A stretch of 64,000 nucleotides of DNA from Pyrofollis japonicus (GTDB lineage: Archaea > Thermoproteota > Thermoprotei_A > Sulfolobales > Pyrodictiaceae), in contig NZ_AP028634.1 in assembly GCF_033097485.1 (NCBI RefSeq), positions 1,727,126 through 1,791,125 on the forward strand, written 5' to 3'. Positions 25,563 through 34,264 of this stretch are shown one piece after another. Position numbers and translations under genes: made by a program. Within the stretch, counting starts at the first letter, position 1. Every line of letters starts with the position of its first letter. Below the pieces are notes generated by a model. It was given only the letters and a program-made list of their open reading frames with translations. It was not told where the DNA came from and ran no database searches.

Positions 25563-26819
25563 GTGAGTCTACCACACCCAAGCCTATCGATTATCGACGA
25601 GCACGAGGGCGAGCTAAGAGGCAAATGTATTGTGCTGGGAGTAACCGGGAGTGCCGCGATTTATCGTAGCATAGACCTTGCTCGCACGCTTATGAGGCTT
25701 GGAGCAAGGGTACGCGTGGTTACGACTCCTGCGGCCACCGAGCTGGTCTCACCAACACTGTTTGAGTGGGCTACCGGGTACCCTGTTGTAACAAAGCTCA
25801 CGGGCGCAATAGAGCATGTCACGCTCTCGCGTCTCTGCGACGCAGTCGTTGTTGCTCCTGCCAGCCTAGATACGTTGGCAGAGATAGCTGAGCTGCGGGC
25901 CTCAACACCTGTCTCGGCAACTGTTCAGGAGGCAGCAGGCCTCGGGAAGCCAGTACTCCTCATTCCGGCCATGCACCTAGGTATGTGGAGGAGATCTAAG
26001 AGGCTCCTAGACGAGCTCGGGAGACAAGGCTTCTACGTAATGGAGCCCGTTATTGAGGGTGAACAAGCAAAGTATCCTCCCGTAGAATTAGCTGCTTGGT
26101 GGATAGAGTCTATCCTTATGCGCGGAGTTGACCTACGAGGCAAGAAGGTGCTAGTAACTGCTGGGCCTACAAGGGAGTATATAGACGAAGTCCGGGTCCT
26201 AACTAATCCGTCGAGCGGAAAAATGGGGGTCTACCTTGCTCTCGAGGCGCGGTGGCGAGGAGCAGACGTTGTCCTCCTCCACGGCCCCCTCTGCACGGCT
26301 TTACCACCGCAGTGGAGAAGCTATGTAGAGGCATACAATTTTGTAAGTGCAGAAGATGCGCTAAGACTTGTACGCGAGCACGCTAAAGGTATAGACCTAG
26401 GACTCTACGCTGCAGCCATAAGTGATTACAAGCCGTCGGAGAAGCTCGAAGGAAAAATAGATTCAAGCAGCAACAAGGAACTTGTCTTGAAGCTAGTCAA
26501 GACCCCTAAAGTAATAGCGGAGGCTGTTGCAGCTGAGCCTAATGCTGTGCACATAGGCTTTGCCGCGGAGGCTGCGAGCAGTGTGGAGGAACTACTCGTA
26601 AAGGCGAGGAGGAAGCTCGAGAAGTATAGGCTTGACGCAGTAGCGGCGAACAATATACGTGAACCAGGCGCTGGGTTTGGCTCGGAGACTAATCACGTCT
26701 ACATAGTTGATTGGAGAGGAGGCGCGACTGAGATACCTAGGATGCATAAGAGGCTCGTCGCGAGAAGAATACTAAATCATGCGGTAAAACTGCTGACTGA
26801 GGGACCTAGGCCGAGGTAG
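25563..26819 (+). CDS. coaBC: Bifunctional phosphopantothenoylcysteine decarboxylase/synthetase
   Basis: A 418-residue two-domain enzyme. The N-terminal flavoprotein CoaC domain has VTGSAAIY near 28, catalytic His85 in IEHVTLSR and the substrate motif PAMHLGMW (the usual Asn is His here). The C-terminal CoaB domain starts near 190 with VTAGPTREYID and NPSSGKMG and adds cysteine to 4'-phosphopantothenate. The product is 4'-phosphopantetheine, a CoA precursor. GTG start preceded by a hairpin-like inverted repeat. Divergent from pantoate kinase. Confidence 0.93.
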   Translation: MSLPHPSLSIIDEHEGELRGKCIVLGVTGSAAIYRSIDLARTLMRLGARVRVVTTPAATELVSPTLFEWATGYPVVTKLTGAIEHVTLSRLCDAVVVAPASLDTLAEIAELRASTPVSATVQEAAGLGKPVLLIPAMHLGMWRRSKRLLDELGRQGFYVMEPVIEGEQAKYPPVELAAWWIESILMRGVDLRGKKVLVTAGPTREYIDEVRVLTNPSSGKMGVYLALEARWRGADVVLLHGPLCTALPPQWRSYVEAYNFVSAEDALRLVREHAKGIDLGLYAAAISDYKPSEKLEGKIDSSSNKELVLKLVKTPKVIAEAVAAEPNAVHIGFAAEAASSVEELLVKARRKLEKYRLDAVAANNIREPGAGFGSETNHVYIVDWRGGATEIPRMHKRLVARRILNHAVKLLTEGPRPR

Positions 26820-26822
26820 CGA

Positions 26823-27287
26823 TTAAGCTGGCTCAGAGCCTCTCGGGGGCTTCATCGCATAAGCTATGGCGTCATCTATGTCTCTGAAGACTCTAACGCA
26901 TGTTGTCCTGCGCTTGCGGAGCCTCATCTTGAGAGGCACCAAGTAGTAGACCTGGCCAGTGAACGGGTCCTCTGGCACCCATAAGACGAGGATCCTATAC
27001 CCTGTCTCAGCTACTGCGAGTTCAAAAGCCTTAGATATGAGGGGGCGTGCTCTCTCTCCACATGCCCGCATCTTGGGGACTTCAACCGTGAACGGGGGCT
27101 GTTGCTTCTTCTCGTATACGCGGCCGCGCTTGGCAGTCCACACTGTTATTGCAGCTGTGCCGCCGGGGACACCGCTCTTCTCCTCTTCCAGTTCCTCAGC
27201 CAGCTCTTCCGAAGGTATTAGCGGCTCCTCTAGCTCCTCTTCTAGCTCCATTCGGGCCGCTTCGAGGGCCATATCTCTACGCCCCAT
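26823..27287 (-). CDS. Hypothetical protein, 154 residues
   Basis: Not recognised. ATG 27287 (MGRRDM) is preferred over an upstream in-frame start. The first 50 residues are strongly acidic and Glu rich (LEEELEEPLIP, EELEEEKSG), probably flexible or coiled. The C-terminal 100 residues form a basic alpha/beta domain with FRDIDDAIAYAM near the end. Its 3' end lies three bases from the convergent coaBC stop. No functional clue beyond that. Confidence 0.55.
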   Translation of the reverse strand: MGRRDMALEAARMELEEELEEPLIPSEELAEELEEEKSGVPGGTAAITVWTAKRGRVYEKKQQPPFTVEVPKMRACGERARPLISKAFELAVAETGYRILVLWVPEDPFTGQVYYLVPLKMRLRKRRTTCVRVFRDIDDAIAYAMKPPRGSEPA

Positions 27288-27482
27288 GTTTAATAGTGAT
27301 AGCCATCCTTGCCTAGATATAAAGGTAATCATTAGAATTGATATGCGCTCTCCAGATAGTACCGTACTACCTAACTACTGTGATGCGCCCCACTCCTTAC
27401 GGCAACCACCGCTATGGAACTATGCAGTAACAACACGTTAAAGTAAGTCAAAGCACAACACTGTTCACCACGGTAAACATCC

Positions 27483-27801
27483 TTGCAGAGAACATTGCGC
27501 ATCGAGGACTTCTCGCTCCTAACCCACGTTGGTGACCCCCAGGTCTCGCCGAAAGGCAGGTACATCGCCGTTTCAACTATAAGGCCGCGGCTCAAGGAAA
27601 ACAAGTATTTGAAAGAGATCTGGATCTATAGGGCTAGCGACACCAAGCCCTTGGCTGTCCTACAGAGCGAGAGCGACTCGTCGCCGCGCTGGAGCAACGA
27701 CGAGGAAAAGATTGTATTCGCGTCACGTAGAGCCTTGACGGAAGAATAAGGGTGAAGTAATCTCTATACTTATCGTCTTGGCGGCGAAGCACAAGTTAAC
27801 C
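27483..27801 (+). pseudogene. Remnant of an S9-family acylaminoacyl-peptidase-like gene
   Basis: The first 88 codons read as the start of an S9 peptidase beta-propeller (IEDFSLLTHVGDPQVSPKG, then SPRWSNDEEKIVFASRR). A TAA (27747) and a TGA (27753) then interrupt the frame. Translation in the same frame continues with SNLYTYRLGGEAQ, which is normal propeller sequence, until a third stop at 27799. Everything after that, including the catalytic hydrolase domain, is gone and the base composition changes to AT rich. S9 peptidases of this type are about 600 residues, so this is a decayed 5' remnant, probably cut by the adjacent insertion. Confidence 0.75.
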
Positions 27802-28103
27802 TACTGTAAAACTGTCTTTAAATAAAAATCTAAACAAATACTCAGCTCTAAGGAGCAGACATACGTATTTCATAAATTAACCATAATGAACGTCTATTAT
27901 TGAGATTAATTAAACACCTTCTAGAGCGCGTTATTTTATAATTTCTTAAAAGTAGAAATTTAGTTTCAATATTTTTAATAATAAACATATTACTTTAGAT
28001 TATCCTTAAATAACGAGTCTACAAGTATAAAATATTAAACTGTCCATCATATTAAAGATAATATTAGGCGCTAGAAGCAGAATATGTCAGGTGAATATGT
28101 AGC
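27802..28103. other. AT-rich intergenic start of an accessory segment
   Basis: About 300 bases of very AT-rich DNA between the peptidase remnant and the HD-domain gene. No open frame of note, no tRNA and no clear terminal repeat were found. GGTGA at about 28090 serves as ribosome binding site for the next gene. It marks the left edge of the compositionally foreign block that ends near 30.56 kb. Confidence 0.5.
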
Positions 28104-30074
28104 GTGACTATTAAGACTGTTAAACCAAAGCTAATACATGATGCAATCCATGGAACAATACCGTATACTAGCATAGAACATGAAATAATCTCAAATTACA
28201 TATTTAATAGACTCCACGATATACTACAAAACTCCTTAGTTTTTCGCGTATTTCCTGGAGACAGAATCTCTAGATTTTCACACTCAATAGGTGTAATGCA
28301 CATAAGTAGTAAAATATTCTTTTATTCTCTTGCTAATACAGATGATCAGACCCTTCACTTATTTTATGAAAAGATAAGGGAGTTTGTCAAAGAATATGCC
28401 CGAATAATAAATGATGATTTAAAAGTAATATCACCTTCAGGTCAAGAGGTTTACTGTGCTAAAGAGTACACATCAGAGGATCTGAAGGAAGTCCTCAAGA
28501 GGATATTAAATCCCGAGGTAGTACTCAATTACTTTATACCAGGAAATGTAAGTGATGAATTTAAACCCTACCTATTGTTTAGCTTACAAAGCCTTAGAAT
28601 TGCAAGCTTATTACATGACGCGGGTCATTTACCCTTAAGTCATGTATTTGAATATGCACTTGACCAAATATATAAAGAATTAGAAAGCATGCATAATAAT
28701 ATAAATGAAATTAAACATTTATTTGAATCATATAAGAATTTTCGAGAGCTATTTTCAACGCAACTGAAACCTCATGAAACGCTAAGCATTATTATTGTTT
28801 TACAACTACTAGGTAATAAATATAAAAGAATTCTAAGAGAAATGGATAGCGAGGAAAAATGCCCAGCCCCGCTTGAAGATGTTTACGACGCAATTGTACA
28901 TGCTATGTTAGCTCTATCCTCAGCGCTCATTATTTTAGGAGATAAAAGCGATACTGCAGTAAATAATATTCTTGAATTTTTACATAAAAACAATGAATAT
29001 AAAATAAATGTTGATTTAGGAATATTTTCAAAAACGCTTCACCAAATTTTAGATAATGAAGTTGATAGTGATAAAATAGACTATGTTAAAAGAGCATCAC
29101 TATATAGCGGCGTAAAGATGTCATTTAATGAGGACAGAATTATCACCACATACAGACTCGTAAAGGATTCTAGCAGTCCTAACCTCTACATCTTACCCGC
29201 CGCAAAATCGCTGCATGAAATTGAAGAACTTCATAAAGCTTTATTTCGTTTCTATCGAAATATAATAGGCCATCATAGAGTAATGTTATTAGAAAAATTA
29301 TTAACAGAAATATTAACTAAAATGATAAGATTATATAAGTATTATGATTCGTTACCTGATAAATATAATGATATAAGGAATTATATAAAAGAAAACTATA
29401 TTCAGAAATTAATAAGATTATTTGATTTTTGCAACAAACATAAATTTAGAGAAGCTATTGCTGTGCTTTTTTCTCTAGATGATGCCTGGATTTTTTCATT
29501 TTTGAAAAATATATATGTATACATACTAACAAAAGAAATACGAAATCAAAAACTTGAAAAAATTGAAAAAGAGTTAGAAATAATGCTTAGAGAAATTTTT
29601 GAAAATGTAAAAGAAATTAGACCATTATGGAAGCACCGAAGTGAGTACTGGAGCTTTATTAGAAGCTTATTTAATAATGATAATAAAATAAATATAAAGG
29701 ATATAAATGGAAAGCTTAGAATAAAGTTACTAGATACAAAAGAAACGAGCTTAGAACTTCAACAATGCATAGAGAATTGTGTTAAGAAAAATAATTACGA
29801 TAGTAAAGAAGTTTTCGGGATACTCATACAGCCCCTAGCACCTGTTCTTCGACTCCCCAAACTTAAGGGGAAATTTAGGATTTGGACCTATAGAGGTGAT
29901 TCTATAAGAATTGTTCATATAGATGAATTATCTGAACTTCGACGTCTACAAGACGAGGAGGAAAAAACACATGTACAGCTATATGTATATTATTACAAAG
30001 ACCTTAATAGAAGAGTTATTGAAAAATGTACAAGAAGCTGCATCAAAGATGTTCTAATAACAGATACCAAATGA
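28104..30074 (+). CDS. HD-domain phosphohydrolase, SAMHD1/dGTPase-like, in AT-rich island
   Basis: A 656-residue protein with the metal-binding HD signature: His60 in FSHSIGVMH, His171-Asp172 in LLHDAGHLPLSH, and an Asp in DSDKIDYVKRAS (321-332). The spacing resembles COG1078/SAMHD1-type dNTP triphosphohydrolases. About 300 mostly helical, Lys/Glu/Ile-rich residues follow and match nothing recognised. Base composition is unlike the neighbours: 28681-28740 holds 10 G+C of 60, against 33 of 60 at 26281-26340. GTG start after GGTGA. Family knowledge: such enzymes hydrolyse dNTPs, and some restrict viruses. A defence role is inference. No partner nuclease or transposase is next to it. Confidence 0.8.
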   Translation: MTIKTVKPKLIHDAIHGTIPYTSIEHEIISNYIFNRLHDILQNSLVFRVFPGDRISRFSHSIGVMHISSKIFFYSLANTDDQTLHLFYEKIREFVKEYARIINDDLKVISPSGQEVYCAKEYTSEDLKEVLKRILNPEVVLNYFIPGNVSDEFKPYLLFSLQSLRIASLLHDAGHLPLSHVFEYALDQIYKELESMHNNINEIKHLFESYKNFRELFSTQLKPHETLSIIIVLQLLGNKYKRILREMDSEEKCPAPLEDVYDAIVHAMLALSSALIILGDKSDTAVNNILEFLHKNNEYKINVDLGIFSKTLHQILDNEVDSDKIDYVKRASLYSGVKMSFNEDRIITTYRLVKDSSSPNLYILPAAKSLHEIEELHKALFRFYRNIIGHHRVMLLEKLLTEILTKMIRLYKYYDSLPDKYNDIRNYIKENYIQKLIRLFDFCNKHKFREAIAVLFSLDDAWIFSFLKNIYVYILTKEIRNQKLEKIEKELEIMLREIFENVKEIRPLWKHRSEYWSFIRSLFNNDNKINIKDINGKLRIKLLDTKETSLELQQCIENCVKKNNYDSKEVFGILIQPLAPVLRLPKLKGKFRIWTYRGDSIRIVHIDELSELRRLQDEEEKTHVQLYVYYYKDLNRRVIEKCTRSCIKDVLITDTK

Positions 30075-30105
30075 ATAAACAAGATAATAAACAAAAATAC
30101 ATAAC

Positions 30106-30300
30106 TTAAGCTATATTCTTTAACGCCTCATTCACGATGCGATATTCTTTATCACCTATCCTCTCTATGTACCCCCATCTCTCAAGCTGCTTTAAAATAG
30201 TGTATGCGTCATCTACCTTAGTCTTTTCTATAAAGTCGTAAAGGGTAAACTTTCCACCATTACGTGAAACTTCTCTTAAGAACTTTAATATGCTAGGCAT
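30106..30300 (-). CDS. Small winged-helix DNA-binding protein
   Basis: A 64-residue protein with a winged-helix pattern: helix 1 (ILKFLREVS), helix 2-3 (LYDFIEKTKV, DAYTILKQLERWGYI) and a two-strand wing (YIERIGDKEYRIVN). GGTG precedes the ATG. It converges on the HD-domain gene with 31 bases between them and shares its AT-rich composition, so both probably arrived together. It could repress the island or its own promoter; the target is unknown. Confidence 0.6.
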   Translation of the reverse strand: MPSILKFLREVSRNGGKFTLYDFIEKTKVDDAYTILKQLERWGYIERIGDKEYRIVNEALKNIA

Positions 30301-30660
30301 TTTTTCACCATTATTATCTAGGAAGTTGTTACGTTATCAATGTACTGCCCAAAAATATCCCCGAATAATACGCTTTCTGAAGTAACTTCAACAGTAATCA
30401 GTATTACACTATACCTATAAAACTTAGAGAAATAAGTAAAAAATATAATATATAGATAAAAGTCTTTATATCTATAGTTATATATTCTTTACATCATTCT
30501 AACAGACCCATTGCAGGGTTTGCAAAATGAGGACCGCAAAACGATATACGCAAAAAGCTCAAGCACTGCTTAAAGGGGTATAAAAATCATCCTTGACTTC
30601 TTCGAGGACAAGCTTGGGGCAAAAGGGGGTTTAAGAGAGCAATGACATGTTTTTGCTGTT
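30301..30660. other. Intergenic right edge of the AT-rich segment
   Basis: 360 bases without a convincing gene. The first part (to about 30490) is AT rich and should hold the promoter of the small winged-helix gene. From about 30560 the composition returns to normal. GGGTATAAAAATC near 30580 is a strong-looking rightward TATA box, yet no gene follows it on that strand. A short frame after it (IILDFFEDKLGAKGG) could be the end of a lost gene. No flanking repeat was detected by eye. Confidence 0.4.
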
Positions 30661-31581
30661 CTAGCCTCTAGGTTTCCATGCTACTCCTTCATCGGTTGTA
30701 ACGGGCTCAACTAGGCCTTCTTCTTCGAGCCAAGCCACAACAGAGACTAGCGCTGTACGGTTTAGGAGCACTTGGCGCGGAGTAGGCTCGGCCGCTGAGA
30801 GGTCTCGTGTAGCGATTACTGCTAGCTTGTCAATAGTTATCGGGTGATGCGACCTTATCGTCTCTAGTACATAGTTTCTTACCTTGTCTACGGCGGCGAT
30901 ATTGGCCTCTATCATTGCCTTTGCTCTCCCACCCTCTACTATGGGTCCATGGCCTGGGACTATTTTGTACCCAGACTCTGCTAGCTCCATTAATACCTGC
31001 AGGCTTTCCTTCCACTCGCGCAGATTCAGCGCAAAGGGTATCCCAAACCTGGCCAGAACCTTCTCACCGAGAATCGCGTCACCTGCTGCAATAACCTTAT
31101 CGTCTTCAATTACTATCCCGCTATGCCCGGGGCTATGGCCGCGAAGATCTATTGTTTTCACGCCGGATGCTATTTCCTCGCCCCACCAATAGGCCCTGGA
31201 CACTCTCAGCGTTATGGGGGGCATTGAGGCGAGAGACTTGCTAATAACTCCGCCATAGACTATGCTGAACCGTGTCTCAAGGCTCTCAACGAGAGGCACA
31301 CAGTACTTGTGAGCCAAGACTTGTACTGATTCCGATACCAGGGGAGGAGCAGCAGCCAAGTGATCTGTATGGCCATGGGTTAGCGCGATCACTGTTGCCC
31401 GTAAGCCTAGCTTCTCTAGACTCGCAGAAATGAGGGAAGAGCGATCATCCCCTATACCGGGGTCAATGATCATCGCCGAGCCATTGCCAAGGCCTACTAT
31501 TACCGTGTTAGGGCTCCCGGGTAGAGCCCACGTCCTATCTCCTAAGCGTCTAGGCTTCGCCGCCACTTCTGGACCCCTCAC
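30661..31581 (-). CDS. Metallo-beta-lactamase-fold hydrolase
   Basis: A 306-residue protein with the MBL metal motif THGHTDH near residue 70, further His in LRGHSPGHSG, Asp in AAGDAILG and VPGHGPIV, which together form the two-metal site. A C-terminal winged-helix-like extension (from about 235, HHPITIDKLAVIA) is typical of the LACTB2/glyoxalase II-like group. Substrate unknown: thioesterase or nuclease activity are both possible in this family. GTG start. Divergent from the DUF364 gene. Confidence 0.85.
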   Translation of the reverse strand: MRGPEVAAKPRRLGDRTWALPGSPNTVIVGLGNGSAMIIDPGIGDDRSSLISASLEKLGLRATVIALTHGHTDHLAAAPPLVSESVQVLAHKYCVPLVESLETRFSIVYGGVISKSLASMPPITLRVSRAYWWGEEIASGVKTIDLRGHSPGHSGIVIEDDKVIAAGDAILGEKVLARFGIPFALNLREWKESLQVLMELAESGYKIVPGHGPIVEGGRAKAMIEANIAAVDKVRNYVLETIRSHHPITIDKLAVIATRDLSAAEPTPRQVLLNRTALVSVVAWLEEEGLVEPVTTDEGVAWKPRG

Positions 31582-31764
31582 CGCTTGGCGTACTGCTTCA
31601 CCTATAAGTGGTAACGTTATAGGCTCCCGCAGCTACTCTCCAAGCATGAGCGGGCAGCTCACCCGCCTGACAGCGGGGCAGCCCCCCGCGATCCAGGATG
31701 ATGGCGGGATCCACTCGGGCGGCGTAAACCAATTCCTCCTCTATACTCGTATAGGTGTGATGCA

Positions 31765-32616
31765 TTGGAGCAAGCACTGAATGCTGCCACCGCTTGGCGC
31801 ATTCTAGGCAAGGCTATGAGGGAGGTACTTGACTCGGCTCTCCGCAAGTGGGCTGGGCTACGTGTAGCTGACGCGTTTCTCGGGGCCCGTTACTCGTACG
31901 TTGAGCTCGTTGGAGGCTGGTGTGGAGTAGCATATGTCCCGGGGTACGACCTAGGAAGAGGAGTTGACGTGTTAGAGGAGGCTACTCCCCGTCTTCTCGC
32001 ACGCCTTGTTGAGAGGGGGTTTGGGCGTGGTGCAGCGTCACTAGCATTGGCGGCCATTAATGCAGCGACAATGGCTTGGATCTATGAGTCCCTTGACCCG
32101 CCGGTGATTATTGAAAAAAGGCTTTCCGATATTGTTGGAGCGGGGCACGGCGACAAGGTAGTCGTACTTGGATACATGAGGGGCGTTGTTGACGAGTTCC
32201 TCGAGTCCGGTGCAGACGTCTATGTCTCTGAGATCAGTGAGGATCTCTACCTAGAGGCGGCGAGAGACGCTAAGAACAAAGGCTTCACCGTTATAGGCCG
32301 CGACGAGGCTAGGCATTATCTAGAGAAGGCAACCATAGTAGTTGCTAGCGGGAGCGCACTACTCTACCCAGAGCTGACGCTGTGGGAGCTTAAGGCCGCA
32401 TTAAGTGCACGCGAAAGAGTACTCGTGGGACCCACGTCGAGTTTCCATCCATTGCTCGGAAAGAAGCTAGGGGCGACACTTGTCGGGGGAGTCTATATAG
32501 ACCCCAGCATGTGCAACATGGTTCGCTGGCATGTGGCGGGAGGCGGAGGTTTGCATAGCTTTCGGAGGAAAGGAGCCAAGGCTCCTTTCTTGCCGAGGAT
32601 ATATATGCGCGTCTAG
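31765..32616 (+). CDS. DUF364 family protein, putative heavy-metal chelation
   Basis: A 283-residue protein matching the DUF364/DUF4213 type: a SAM-dependent-like alpha/beta C-terminal domain with VVVASGSALLYPELT and GPTSSFHPLL, preceded by an enolase-like N-terminal part. The family has been linked to metal or cofactor handling, but no activity is established. The TTG start after GGTGTGA is tentative; ATG 31816 is another option. Its last four bases overlap the convergent radical SAM gene. Confidence 0.7.
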   Translation: MEQALNAATAWRILGKAMREVLDSALRKWAGLRVADAFLGARYSYVELVGGWCGVAYVPGYDLGRGVDVLEEATPRLLARLVERGFGRGAASLALAAINAATMAWIYESLDPPVIIEKRLSDIVGAGHGDKVVVLGYMRGVVDEFLESGADVYVSEISEDLYLEAARDAKNKGFTVIGRDEARHYLEKATIVVASGSALLYPELTLWELKAALSARERVLVGPTSSFHPLLGKKLGATLVGGVYIDPSMCNMVRWHVAGGGGLHSFRRKGAKAPFLPRIYMRV

Positions 32617-33962
32617 GCCTGGGTCCTTAGCCCCCATTCCCGGAACATGTTGACTCCCATGTATATTCCGCGCTGCATTACGTGTGCAAGGTAGAGGGTG
32701 TGGAGTCTCCTTATGTTGTAGCAGCCTTCTTCGTCGCTGTGCTCCCCTAGCGCTCTTAGTATGGTTACAAGTAGGCGGGCAAATCTTGCCCCTAGTTCTC
32801 CGTAGCGCTGGAGAAGCGTTGACGGGCAGAAGCGGAGGCCGAAGATCTGTGTAGAGGCATAGTAGAGCATGTCCTCTAGAGGCGAGACGTAGAGAGCCTT
32901 TGTCGCCGAGAATCCCCTCTCTTCCACAAGCTTAACATACTTCTCAATACTAAAGGTATTTGCATATGCATAGTTACCGAGCCTACCTATTCCGCTCACG
33001 CCTAGGGCGAAGAACTTATCATAATCAACTATGTACTCATCAATGAGCCTTGCGCCGCGATTCATGCACCAAGCAGTTGACGGTGCATAACCATGTCTGA
33101 GCGATTCCTGCACGATTGTCTCGTAGAGCTCAGTGTCCAGCGGGTGCCAGGGCCCCTCAGAGCGCAGCATCATGAGCTTGCGCAGGCCGGGTGCGGGCAT
33201 GAGAGGGTAGAACGTTACCTGGTCCACTCCAAGCGAGAGAGCCCTATCGGCTTCTTCTCGTATTCTCTCCACGGTATCGTTGCGCCCGCCCCAAATCATG
33301 TCAATATTCACTGTATCGAACTTTCCTCGCGCAGCTTCAATGGCTTTCAAGGAATGCTCTACCTTGTGGTGTAAGCGGCCTAGCTCTACAAGGCGCTTAT
33401 CATCAAGTGCTTGGACACCTATACTTAGCCTTGAAACCTTTGCAGATCTCAGTACAGAGACAGCCTCATCGTCTATGTCTATTGGACTAGCCTCTGCAGA
33501 CACATCGAGGCCGTGGCCAAAGTAGCTTCTTAGCAGATCTACCACTTCGGCTAGCTCATAGATGTTTATAGACGGCGTTCCTCCTCCAATATAGACTACA
33601 CGTATCTTCGCATCCTCTGCGCTCGATGCGAGCCACGCTATTTCTTTCTTCAATGCAGACATGTACATTGTGTAGCGATTTGGGTCATAGGGGTATTTTA
33701 CGAAGCAGCAGAACTTGCAAAGGGGCTTATGGCAAAACGGCATATGGATATAGAGTGCATACACTCCTTTCTCAATACTTCTGATAATTTTCGCGTGCTC
33801 GTTTCGATCAGCATCGCTGCCTATTAGTTTTTTGAAAAATGCTTCGGTGCAGCTTGTTACCATATTGCCTAGGAGTGCTCCGAGGCGCTGTACGTGTTTA
33901 GGTATACCGTTTGTCTCTTGACCTATTTTTTGAACTTGGGCACAAGCTGCAATACATGCCAT
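32613..33962 (-). CDS. Radical SAM protein related to coproporphyrinogen III oxidase HemN/HemW
   Basis: A 449-residue radical SAM enzyme with HemN-like order: ALYIHMPFCHKPLCKFC (residues 69-85) for the Fe-S cluster, YIGGGTPS as the glycine motif, and the TIM-barrel segments SIGVQ and YPLM. The Cys spacing is C-x4-C-x2-C (77, 82, 85) with Cys86 next, instead of the usual C-x3-C-x2-C, so it is not a standard HemN. The C-terminal domain fits the HemN-type extension. It may act on a tetrapyrrole or carry heme; the substrate is open. The start could lie downstream of the printed one. Confidence 0.8.
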   Translation of the reverse strand: MACIAACAQVQKIGQETNGIPKHVQRLGALLGNMVTSCTEAFFKKLIGSDADRNEHAKIIRSIEKGVYALYIHMPFCHKPLCKFCCFVKYPYDPNRYTMYMSALKKEIAWLASSAEDAKIRVVYIGGGTPSINIYELAEVVDLLRSYFGHGLDVSAEASPIDIDDEAVSVLRSAKVSRLSIGVQALDDKRLVELGRLHHKVEHSLKAIEAARGKFDTVNIDMIWGGRNDTVERIREEADRALSLGVDQVTFYPLMPAPGLRKLMMLRSEGPWHPLDTELYETIVQESLRHGYAPSTAWCMNRGARLIDEYIVDYDKFFALGVSGIGRLGNYAYANTFSIEKYVKLVEERGFSATKALYVSPLEDMLYYASTQIFGLRFCPSTLLQRYGELGARFARLLVTILRALGEHSDEEGCYNIRRLHTLYLAHVMQRGIYMGVNMFREWGLRTQA

Positions 33963-34264
33963 TTATTACTGCCTCCCTTGGCCGGCCTTAACAGCTAGTA
34001 GAGCGTGCTTTTCTCAAAAATCCATGTTGTGAGTGAAATTCCCAAAGTGTATTTATTCGGTGACTCGCAGGGGTACGGGTTCTCGTGGCATTTTGACTAC
34101 TTGCTTCATAGTCTTGTTATTGTACTTAGGGCTGTTCCTACTAAGGATAGGATAATAGATAAGGTAATACCATCATTATTATGATAATGGTTTGCAGCCA
34201 CAGAGTCAGACCCTGCTACTCTTTTCAGGAATAGACACAAGCCGCGCTACAGAGGAATGACGAG
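33963..34264. promoter_or_regulatory. Divergent spacer with near-palindrome upstream of HerA-like gene
   Basis: 302 bases between two divergent genes. CCATCATTATTATGATAATGG (split here as CCATCATTATT and ATGATAATGG, 34170-34190) is a 21-base near-palindrome with two mismatched pairs per side around its centre. It lies 75 bases before the HerA-like ATG and could be an operator. A small frame (34029-34184) is listed separately. No RNA gene was recognised. Confidence 0.3.
34029..34184 (+). CDS. Possible 51-residue protein of unknown function
   Basis: From a GTG the frame reads a plausible protein (SEIPKVYLFGDSQGYGF, then WHFDYLLHSLVIVLRAVP) with a semi-hydrophobic helix, and ends at TGA inside the near-palindrome. 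No ribosome binding site is evident. It may be a small gene, a remnant or chance. It is the only open frame in this divergent spacer. Confidence 0.2.
   Translation: MSEIPKVYLFGDSQGYGFSWHFDYLLHSLVIVLRAVPTKDRIIDKVIPSLL

Noticed and set aside
27802-30560. Transposon or insertion-sequence origin of the AT-rich island
   Set aside because: No transposase or integrase frame, terminal inverted repeat, target duplication or tRNA attachment site could be seen at the edges. The mechanism of acquisition stays open.
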